Part shown: positions 1 to 8,760 of the stretch, piece by piece | Layout of the letters: every line of letters starts with the position of its first letter | Position numbering within the stretch: position 1 is the stretch's first letter | NCBI RefSeq assembly: GCF_051014685.1 | Contig: NW_027479501.1 | Coordinates: forward strand, 47,192-111,191 | Source of the DNA: Ptiloglossa arizonensis | Lineage: Eukaryota; Arthropoda; Insecta; Hymenoptera; Colletidae | Direction of reading: 5' to 3' | Length of the DNA: 64,000 nt | The notes under the pieces: model-generated | The model's database searches: none | What the model was told of the DNA's origin: nothing | What the model saw: only the letters and a program-made list of their open reading frames with translations | Program-made: the position numbers and the translations under genes

Positions 1-140
1 GTACGCACACCGTTGTAATCGGGGGAGTTTCTACTTTCAGACGCAACAGAAATTTTGCGGATTGGTCAATCCGTTCGCGAGATATGGCAGTTTGGAGGTA
101 AGAAACGCTTGAAAAACTCAAAATTTTCGCAGTTCTGATG

Positions 141-151
141 CTCGAAACGAG
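141..151. repeat. Short dyad CTCG-AAA-CGAG (example, class-specific)
   Basis: Four-base arms CTCG and CGAG flank AAA at unit positions 141-151. It is complete only in monomers ending 'cgaaacgagtaac'. In 'cgaaacgaat', 'cgacacgaat', 'cgaaatgaat' and 'cgaaaggaat' classes the arms are shortened or broken. This makes it one of the most informative class markers as well as a possible structural element. Confidence 0.7.
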
Positions 152-182
152 TAACTAGAACGGCCTAGGGGAATAGTACGCA

Positions 183-199
183 CACCGTTGTAATCGGGC
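183..199 (+). promoter_or_regulatory. CENP-B-box-like segment (one example; present in most monomers)
   Basis: This segment reads 'caccgttgtaatcgggc'. Against the mammalian CENP-B box YTTCGTTGGAARCGGGA it matches 12 of 17 positions, including the CGTTG core, AA and CGGG. Of the nine bases considered essential (TTCG, A, CGGG) it matches seven; the leading TT is AC here. It recurs at the same unit position in nearly all monomers, as 'caccg...' or 'taccg...', with occasional substitutions such as 'gtcgtaat' (526, 2,453), 'ctttgtaat' (4,379, 5,781) and 'gttgcaat' (21,714). Canonical CENP-B would probably not bind without the TT. Whether this lineage has a related pogo-type DNA-binding protein is unknown. 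Chance resemblance is possible. Confidence 0.35.
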
Positions 200-283
200 G
201 AGTTTCTACTTTCAGACGCAACAGAAATTTTGCGGATTGGTCAATCCGTTCGCGAGATATGGCAGTTTGGAGGTAAGAAACGC

Positions 284-296
284 TTGAGAAACTCAA
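284..296. repeat. Short dyad TTGAG-AAA-CTCAA (example)
   Basis: A five-base arm and its reverse complement are separated by AAA at unit positions 109-121. It is almost invariant across the array. Rare breaks occur, such as 'cttgataaactc' in several units between 13.4 and 33.2 kb, 'cttgaggaactc' in the 174-bp class and 'cttcagaaactc' at 24,689-24,863 and 25,389-25,563. It sits directly beside the AAAATTTT tract. Confidence 0.8.
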
Positions 297-350
297 AATT
301 TTCGCAGTTCTGATGCTCGAAACGAATAACTAGAACGGCCTAGGGGAAAA

Positions 351-2277
351 CTACACCCACCGTTGTAATCGGGCGAGTTTCTACTTTCAGACGCAACAGA
401 AATTTTGCGGATTGGTCAATCCTTTCGCGCGATATGGCAGTTTGGAGGTAAGAAACGCTTGAGAAACTCAAAATTTTCGCAGTTCTGATGCTCGAAATGA
501 ATAACTGGAACGGCCTAGGGGAAAAGTACGCATACCGTCGTAATCGGGCGAGTTTCTACTTTCAGAAGCAACAGAAGCTTTGCGGATTGGTCAATCCGTT
601 CGCGAGATATGGCAGTTTGGAAATAAGAAACGCTTGAGAAACTCAAAATTTTCGCAGTTCTGATGCTCGAAACGAATAACTAGAACCGCCTAGGGGAAAA
701 GTGCGGATACCGTTGTATTCGGGCGAGTTTCTACTTTCAGATGCCGCAGAAATTTTGCGGATTGATCAATCCGTTCGCGAGATATGGCAGTTTGGAAATA
801 AGAAACGCTTGAGAAACTCAAAATTTTCGCAGTTCTGATGCTCGAAACGAGTAACTAGAACGGCATAGGGGAAAAGTACGCATACCGTTGTAATCGGGCG
901 AGATTCTACTTGCACATGCAACAGAAATTTTGCGGATTGGTCGATCCGTTCGCGAGATATGGCAGTTTGGAAGTAAGAAACGCTTGAGAAACTCAAAATT
1001 TTCGCAGTTCTGATGCTCGAAATGAATAACTGGAACGGCCTAGGGGAAAAGTACGCATACCGTTGTAATCGGGCGAGATTCTACTTGCACATGCAACAGA
1101 AATTTTGCGGATTGGTCGATCCGTTCGCGAGATATGGCAGTTTGGAAGTAAGAAACGCTTGAGAAACTCAAAATTTTCGCAGTTCTGATGCTCGAAATGA
1201 ATAACTGGAACGGCCTAGGGGAAAAGTGCGCATACCGTTGTAATCGGGCGAGTTTCTACTTTCAGATGCCGCAGAAATTTTGCGAATTGATCAATCCGTT
1301 CGCGAGATATGGCAGTTTGGAAATAAGAAACGCTTGAGAAACTCAAAATTTTCGCAGTTCTGATGCTCGAAACGAATAACTAGAACGGCCTAGGGGAAAA
1401 GTACGCATACCGTTGTAATCGGGCCAGTTTCTACTTTCAGATGCAACAAAAATTTTGCGGATTGATCAATCCGTTCGCGAGATATGGCAGTTTGGATATA
1501 AGAAACGCTTGAGAAACTCAAAATTTTCGCAGTTCTGATGATCGAAACGAGTAACTAGAACGGCCTAGGGGAATAGTACGCACACCGTTGTAATCGGGCG
1601 AGTTTCTACTTTCAGACGCAACAGAAATTTTGCGGATTGATCAATCCGTTCGCGAGATATGGCAGTTTGGATATAAGAAACGCTTGAGAAACTCAAAATT
1701 TGCGCAGTTCTGATGCTCGAAACGAGTAACTAGAACGGCCTAGGGGAATAGTACGCACACCGTTGTAATCGGGCGAGTTTCTACTTTCAGACGCAACAGA
1801 AATTTTACGGATTGGTCAATCCGTTCGCGAGATATGGCAGTTGGGAGGTAAGAAACGCTTGAGAAACTCAAAATTTGCGCAGTTCTGATGCTCGAAACGA
1901 AATAACTAGAACGGCCTAGGGGAATAGTACGCACACCGTTGTAATCGGGCGAGTTTCTACTTTCAGACGCAACAGAAATTTTGCGGATTGGTCAATCCGT
2001 TCGCGAGATATGGCAGTTGGGAGGTAAGAAACGCTTGAGAAACTCAAAATTTGCGCAGTTCTGATGCTCGAAACGAAATAACTAGAACGGCCTAGGGGAA
2101 AAGTACGCATACCGTTGTAATCGGGCGAGATTCTACTTGCACATGCAACAGAAATTTTGCGGATTGGTCGATCCGTTCGCGAGATATGGCAGTTTGGAAA
2201 TAAGAAACGCTTGAGAAACTCAAAATTTTCGCAGTTCTGATGCTCGAAACGAGTAACTAGAACGGCATAGGGGAAAA
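351..2277 (+). repeat. 11-monomer HOR, copy 1 (1,927 bp)
   Basis: Eleven monomers begin with a 'ctacacccacc' unit that has the rare 'atcctttcgcgcgat' variant. The block includes two consecutive 176-bp units (1,751-1,926 and 1,927-2,102), each with an extra A in 'cgaaacgaaataac'. The next block repeats the same series at an offset of exactly 1,927 bp. Confidence 0.9.
758..773. repeat. 16-bp perfect palindrome CGGATTGATCAATCCG (example)
   Basis: The sequence equals its own reverse complement over 16 bases and contains the TGATCA core. It lies at unit positions 58-73. Monomers of the 'attgatcaat' class carry it intact, for example in the units starting at 701, 1,401 and 1,576. Other classes have one or more changes in the core: 'attggtcaat', 'ataggtcaat', 'attggtcgat', 'attaatcaat' or 'attgttcaat'. 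The flanks CGGAT and ATCCG stay nearly constant, so the outer arms are more conserved than the centre. It could be a dimeric protein site or extrude as a cruciform; neither is shown by sequence alone. Confidence 0.85.
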
Positions 2278-4204
2278 CTACACCCACCGTTGTAATCGGG
2301 CGAGTTTCTACTTTCAGACGCAACAGAAATTTTGCGGATTGGTCAATCCTTTCGCGCGATATGGCAGTTTGGAGGTAAGAAACGCTTGAGAAACTCAAAA
2401 TTTTCGCAGTTCTGATGCTCGAAATGAATAACTGGAACGGCCTAGGGGAAAAGTACGCATACCGTCGTAATCGGGCGAGTTTCTACTTTCAGAAGCAACA
2501 GAAGTTTTGCGGATTGTTCAATCCGTTCGCGAGATATGGCAGTTTGGAAATAAGAAACGCTTGAGAAACTCAAAATTTTCGCAGTTCTGATGCTCGAAAC
2601 GAATAACTAGAACCGCCTAGGGGAAAAGTGCGGATACCGTTGTATTCGGGCGAGTTTCTACTTTCAGATGCCGCAGAAATTTTGCGGATTGATCAATCCG
2701 TTCGCGAGATATGGCAGTTTGGAAATAAGAAACGCTTGAGAAACTCAAAATTTTCGCAGTTCTGATGCTCGAAACGAGTAACTAGAACGGCATAGGGGAA
2801 AAGTACGCTTACCGTTGTAATCGGGCGAGATTCTACTTGCACATGCAACAGAAATTTTGCGGATTGGTCGATCCGTTCGCGAGATATGGCAGTTTGGAAG
2901 TAAGAAACGCTTGAGAAACTCAAAATTTTCGCAGTTCTGATGCTCGAAATGAATAACTGGAACGGCCTAGGGGAAAAGTACGCATACCGTTGTAATCGGG
3001 CGAGATTCTACTTGCACATGCAACAGAAATTTTGCGGATTGGTCGATCCGTTCGCGAGATATGGCAGTTTGGAAGTAAGAAACGCTTGAGAAACTCAAAA
3101 TTTTCGCAGTTCTGATGCTCGAAATGAATAACTGGAACGGCCTAGGGGAAAAGTGCGCATACCGTTGTAATCGGGCGAGTTTCTACTTTCAGATGCCGCA
3201 GAAATTTTGCGAATTGATCAATCCGTTCGCGAGATATGGCAGTTTGGAAATAAGAAACGCTTGAGAAACTCAAAATTTTCGCAGTTCTGATGCTCGAAAC
3301 GAATAACTAGAACGGCCTAGGGGAAAAGTACGCATACCGTTGTAATCGGGCCAGTTTCTACTTTCAGATGCAACAAAAATTTTGCGGATTGATCAATCCG
3401 TTCGCGAGATATGGCAGTTTGGATATAAGAAACGCTTGAGAAACTCAAAATTTTCGCAGTTCTGATGATCGAAACGAGTAACTAGAACGGCCTAGGGGAA
3501 TAGTACGCACACCGTTGTAATCGGGCGAGTTTCTACTTTCAGACGCAACAGAAATTTTGCGGATTGATCAATCCGTTCGCGAGATATGGCAGTTTGGATA
3601 TAAGAAACGCTTGAGAAACTCAAAATTTGCGCAGTTCTGATGCTCGAAACGAGTAACTAGAACGGCCTAGGGGAATAGTACGCACACCGTTGTAATCGGG
3701 CGAGTTTCTACTTTCAGACGCAACAGAAATTTTACGGATTGGTCAATCCGTTCGCGAGATATGGCAGTTGGGAGGTAAGAAACGCTTGAGAAACTCAAAA
3801 TTTGCGCAGTTCTGATGCTCGAAACGAAATAACTAGAACGGCCTAGGGGAATAGTACGCACACCGTTGTAATCGGGCGAGTTTCTACTTTCAGACGCAAC
3901 AGAAATTTTGCGGATTGGTCAATCCGTTCGCGAGATATGGCAGTTGGGAGGTAAGAAACGCTTGAGAAACTCAAAATTTGCGCAGTTCTGATGCTCGAAA
4001 CGAAATAACTAGAACGGCCTAGGGGAAAAGTACGCATACCGTTGTAATCGGGCGAGATTCTACTTGCACATGCAACAGAAATTTTGCGGATTGGTCGATC
4101 CGTTCGCGAGATATGGCAGTTTGGAAGTAAGAAACGCTTGAGAAACTCAAAATTTTCGCAGTTCTGATGCTCGAAATGAATAACTGGAACGGCCTAGGGG
4201 AAAA
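2278..4204 (+). repeat. 11-monomer HOR, copy 2 (1,927 bp)
   Basis: This repeats 351-2277 in order with only a handful of substitutions seen: 'gaagcttt' becomes 'gaagtttt', 'ttggtcaat' becomes 'ttgttcaat' in the second unit, and 'cgcatacc' becomes 'cgcttacc' at 2,803. The last monomer (4,030-4,204) diverges in its right half: it has 'gaagtaag' and 'cgaaatgaataactgg' where copy 1 has 'gaaataag' and 'cgaaacgagtaac'. The exchange point therefore lies inside that unit. Confidence 0.9.
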
Positions 4205-5780
4205 GTGCGCATACCGTTGTAATCGGGCGAGTTTCTACTTTCAGACGCAACAGAAATTTTGCGGATTGGTCAATCCGTTCGCAAGATATGGAAGTTTGGA
4301 TGTAAGAAACGCTTGAGAAACTCAAAATTTTCGCAGTTCTGATGCTCGACACGAATAACTAGAACGGCCTGGGGAAAAGTGCGCATACCTTTGTAATCGG
4401 GCGAGTTTCTACTTTCAGATGCAACAGAAATTTTGCGGATTGATCAATCCGTTCGCGAGATATGGCAGTTTGGATATAAGAAACGCTTGAGAAACTCAAA
4501 ATTTTCGCAGTTCTGATGCTCGAAACGAGTAACTAGAACGGCCTAGGGGAATAGTACGCACACCGTTGTAATCGGGCGAGTTTCTACTTTCAGACGCAAC
4601 AGAAATTTTGCGGATTGGTCAATCCGTTCGCGAGATATGGCAGTTGGGAGGTAAGAAACGCTTGAGAAACTCAAAATTTGCGCAGTTCTGATGCTCGAAA
4701 CGAAATAACTAGAACGGCCTAGGGGAAAAGTACGCATACCGTTGTAATCGGGCGAGATTCTACTTGCACATGCAACAGAAATTTTGCGGATTGGTCGATC
4801 CGTTCGCGAGATATGGCAGTTTGGAAATAAGAAACGCTTGAGAACCTCAAAATTTTCGCAGTTCTGATGCTCGAAACGAGTAACTAGAACGGCATAGGGG
4901 AAAAGTACGCATACCGTTGTAATCGGGCGAGTTTCTACTTTCAGATGCAACAGAAATTTTGCGGATTGATCAATCCGTTCGCGAGATATGGCAGTTTGGA
5001 GGTAAGAAACGCTTGAGAAACTCAAAATTTGCGCAGTTCTGATGCTCGAAACGAAATAACTAGGACGGCCTAGGGGAAAAGTACGCACACCGTTGTAATC
5101 GGGCGAGTTTCTACTTTCAGACGCAACAGAAATTTTGCGGATTGGTCAATCCGTTCGCGAGATATGGCAGTTGGGAGGTAAGAAACGCTTGAGAAACTCA
5201 AAATTTGCGCAGTTCTGATGCTCGAAACGAAATAACTAGAACGGCCTAGGGGAAAAGTACGCATACCGTTGTAATCGGGCGAGATTCTACTTGCACATGC
5301 AACAGAAATTTTGCGGATTGGTCGATCCGTTCGCGAGATATGGCAGTTTGGAAGTAAGAAACGCTTGAGAAACTCAAAATTTTCGCAGTTCTGATGCTCG
5401 AAATGAATAACTGGAACGGCCTAGGGGAAAAGTGCGCATACCGTTGTAATCGGGCGAGTTTCTACTTTCAGATGCCGCAGAAATTTTGCGAATTGATCAA
5501 TCCGTTCGCGAGATATGGCAGTTTGGAAATAAGAAACGCTTGAGAAACTCAAAATTTTCGCAGTTCTGATGCTCGAAACGAATAACTAGAACGGCCTAGG
5601 GGAAAAGTACGCATACCGTTGTAATCGGGCGAGTTTCTACTTTCAGATGCAACAGAAATTTTGCGGATTGGTCAATCCGTTCGCAAGATATGGAAGTTTG
5701 GATGTAAGAAACGCTTGAGAAACTCAAAATTTTCGCAGTTCTGATGCTCGACACGAATAACTAGAACGGCCTGGGGAAAA
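4205..5780 (+). repeat. 8-monomer HOR, copy 1, with lead-in unit
   Basis: The unit at 4,205 is 174 bp because 'cctagggg' is shortened to 'cctgggg'. The multimer proper starts at 4,379 with the private variant 'catacctttgtaatc', which recurs at 5,781 (offset 1,402 bp, eight monomers). High similarity covers about 4,250-5,088 against 5,652-6,490. Confidence 0.85.
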
Positions 5781-6482
5781 GTGCGCATACCTTTGTAATC
5801 GGGCGAGTTTCTACTTTCAGATGCAACAGAAATTTTGCGGATTGATCAATCCGTTCGCGAGATATGGCAGTTTGGATATAAGAAACGCTTGAGAAACTCA
5901 AAATTTTCGCAGTTCTGATGCTCGAAACGAGTAACTAGAACGGCCTAGGGGAATAGTACGCACACCGTTGTAATCGGGCGAGTTTCTACTTTCAGACGCA
6001 ACAGAAACTTTGCGGATTGGTCAATCCGTTCGCGAGATATGGCAGTTGGGAGGTAAGAAACGCTTGAGAAACTCAAAATTTGCGCAGTTCTGATGCTCGA
6101 AACGAAATAACTAGAACGGCCTAGGGGAAAAGTACGCATACCGTTGTAATCGGGCGAGATTCTACTTGCACATGCAACAGAAATTTTGCGGATTGGTCGA
6201 TCCGTTCGCGAGATATGGCAGTTTGGAAATAAGAAACGCTTGAGAACCTCAAAATTTTCGCAGTTCTGATGCTCGAAACGAGTAACTAGAACGGCATAGG
6301 GGAAAAGTACGCATACCGTTGTAATCGGGCGAGTTTCTACTTTCAGATGCAACAGAAATTTTGCGGATTGATCAATCCGTTCGCGAGATATGGCAGTTTG
6401 GAGGTAAGAAACGCTTGAGAAACTCAAAATTTGCGCAGTTCTGATGCTCGAAACGAAATAACTAGGACGGCCTAGGGGAAAA
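5781..6482 (+). repeat. 8-monomer HOR, copy 2 (truncated)
   Basis: This follows 4,379 onward at an offset of 1,402 bp for four monomers, with one noted change ('gaaatttt' to 'gaaacttt'). It then leaves the pattern close to 6,490, where a 13-monomer HOR begins. A third, more diverged relative is at about 11,085-11,859. Confidence 0.8.
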
Positions 6483-8760
6483 GTACGCATACCGTTGTAA
6501 TCGGGCGAGATTCTACTTGCACATGCAACAGAAATTTTGCGGATTGGTCGATCCGTTCGCGAGATATGGCAGTTTGGAAGTAAGACGCGCTTGAGAAACT
6601 CAAAATTTTCGCAGTTCTGATGCTCGAAACGAGTAACTAGAACGGCCTAGGGGAACAGTACGCACACCGTTGTAATCGGGCGAGTTTCTACTTTCAGACG
6701 CAACAGAAATTTTGCGGATTGATCAATCCGTTCGCGAGATATGGCAGTTTGGATATAAGAAACGCTTGAGAAACTCAAAATTTGCGCAGTTCTGATGCTC
6801 GAAACGAGTAACTAGAACGGCCTAGGCGAATAGTACGCACACCGTTGTAATCGGGCGAGTTTCTACTTTCAGACGCAACAGAAATTTTACGGATTGGTCA
6901 ATCCGTTCGCGAGATATGGCAGTTGGGAGGTAAGAAACGCTTGAGAAACTCAAAATTTGCGCAGTTCTGATGCTCGAAACGAAATAACTAGAACGGCCTA
7001 GGGGAAAAGTACGCATACCGTTGTAATCGGGCGAGATTCTACTTGCACATGCAACAGAAATTTTGCGGATTGGTCGATCCGTTCGCGAGATATGGCAGTT
7101 TGGAAGTAAGAAACGCTTGAGAAACTCAAAATTTTCGCAGTTCTGATGCTCGAAATGAATAACTGGAACGGCCTAGGGGAAAAGTGCGCATACCGTTGTA
7201 ATCGGGCGAGTTTCTACTTTCAGATGCCGCAGAAATTTTGCGAATTGATCAATCCGTTCGCGAGATGTGGCAGTTTGGAGGTAAGAAACAATTGAGAAAC
7301 TCAAAATTGTCGCAGTTCTGATGCTCGAAACGAATAACTAGAACGGCCTAGGGGAAAAGTACGCATACCGTTGTAATCGGGCGAGTTTCTACTTTCAGAT
7401 GCAACAGAAATTTTGCGGATTGGTCAATCCGTTCGCGAGATATGGAAGTTTGGATGTAAGAAACGCTTGAGAAACTCAAAATTTTCGCAGTTCTGATGCT
7501 CGACACGAATAACTAGAACGGCCTAGGGAAAAGTGCGCATACCGTTGTAATCGGGCGAGTTTCTACTTTCAGATGCAACAGAAATTTTGCGGATTGATCA
7601 ATCCATTCGCGAGATATGGCAGTTTGGAGGTAAGAAACGCTTGAGAAACTCAAAATTTGCGCAGTTCTGATGCTCGAAACGAAATAACTAGAACGGCCTA
7701 GGGGAAAAGTACGCATACCGTTGTAATCGGGCGAGATTCTACTTGCACATGCAACAGAAATTTTGCGGATTGGTCGATCCGTTCGCGAGATATGGCAGTT
7801 TGGAAGTAAGAAACGCTTGAGAAACTCAAAATTTTCGCAGTTCTGATGCTCGAAATGAATAACTGGAACGGCCTAGGGGAAAAGTGCGCATACCGTTGTA
7901 ATCGGGCGAGTTTCTACTTTCAGATGCCGCAGAAATTTTGCGAATTGATCAATCCGTTCGCGAGATATGGCAGTTTGGAAATAAGAAACGCTTGAGAAAC
8001 TCAAAATTTTCGCAGTTCTGATGCTCGAAACGAATAACTAGAACGGCCTAGGGGAAAAGTACGCATACCGTTGTAATCGGGCGAGTTTCTACTTTCAGAT
8101 GCAACAGAAATTTTGCGGATTGATCAATCCGTTCGCGAGATATGGCAGTTTGGATATAAGAAACGCTTGAGAAACTCAAAATTTTCGCAGTTCTGATGCT
8201 CGAAACGAGTAACTAGAACGGCCTAGGGGAATAGTACGCACACCGTTGTAATCGGGCGAGTTTCTACTTTCAGACGCAACAGAAATTTTGCGGATTGATC
8301 AATCCGTTCGCGAGATATGGCAGTTTGGATGTAAGAAACGCTTGAGAAACTCAAAATTTGCGCAGTTCTGATGCTCGAAACGAGTAACTAGAACGGCCTA
8401 GGGGAATAGTACGCACACCGTTGTAATCGGGCGAGTTTCTACTTTCAGACGCAACAGAAATTTTGCGGATTGGTCAATCCGTTCGCGAGATATGGCAGTT
8501 GGGAGGTAAGAAACGCTTGAGAAACTCAAAATTTGCGCAGTTCTGATGCTCGAAACGAAATAACTAGAACGGCCTAGGGGAAAAGTACGCATACCGTTGT
8601 AATCGGGCAAGATTCTACTTGCACATGCAACAGAAATTTTGCGGATTGATCAATCCGTTCGCGAGATATGGCAGTTTGGAGGTAAGAAACGCTTGAGAAA
8701 CTCAAAATTTGCGCAGTTCTGATGCTCGAAACGAAATAACTAGGACGGCCTAGGGGAAAA
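6483..8760 (+). repeat. 13-monomer HOR, copy 1 (2,278 bp)
   Basis: The series begins with a 'gattctacttgcac' unit and includes the 'ttttacgg' 176-bp unit at 6,833, the 'gatgccgc' unit near 7,185, a 'tatggaagtttgg' unit near 7,360 and another 176-bp unit ending near 7,709. The same series recurs 2,278-2,279 bp downstream. A private double change sits at 7,281-7,311. Confidence 0.85.

Larger units (their letters stand above)
1..350 (+). repeat. Two edge monomers at the left end
   Basis: Units at 1-175 and 176-350 lead into the first recognisable multimer. The first has private changes ('gggggag' and 'cttgaaaaactc'). The array clearly continues to the left of the window. Confidence 0.9.
176..350 (+). 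repeat. Representative 175-bp monomer (reference for unit positions)
   Basis: I use this unit as the positional reference, with unit position 1 at the g of 'gtacgcac'. Landmarks: 8-24 CENP-B-box-like segment; 24-46 variable segment (forms include 'ttcagacgcaac', 'ttcagatgcaac', 'tgcacatgcaac', 'gatgccgcag', 'gatgccacag'); 50-56 A/T tract; 58-73 palindrome or near-palindrome; 74-81 'ttcgcgag' (contains TCGCGA); 97-100 variable (agg, aat, tat, tgt or agt before 'aag'); 109-121 TTGAG-AAA-CTCAA dyad; 119-127 second A/T tract; 141-151 variable dyad region; 161-168 'ggcctagg' or 'ggcatagg'. Hand count: 79 G+C of 175 and 14 CpG dinucleotides. Phase is arbitrary, since the array itself defines no natural start. 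Confidence 0.95.

Noticed and set aside
58..73. Terminal inverted repeats or target-site duplications of a mobile element
   Set aside because: The palindrome is internal to every monomer and no element-sized insertion interrupts the array.
235..250. RNA polymerase III B-box in the 'ggtcgatcc' segment
   Set aside because: The segment resembles GGTTCGANTCC only after removing bases, no A-box lies at a suitable distance, and there is no T-run terminator.
284..303. Rho-independent terminator
   Set aside because: The dyad has only a five-base A/T-rich stem followed by AAAATTTT rather than a T-run, recurs in every unit, and no gene precedes it.
176..350. CRISPR array
   Set aside because: The repeated unit is about 175 bp with no short repeat/unique spacer alternation, and variable segments are shared class markers rather than unique spacers.
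1916..2398. Open frames of 60-181 codons on the minus strand throughout the window as possible genes
   Set aside because: They are translations of the 175-bp unit that recur hundreds of times in rotating frames. They start and stop at repeat-specific sites, lack any recognisable domain and change length whenever a 174- or 176-bp unit occurs.
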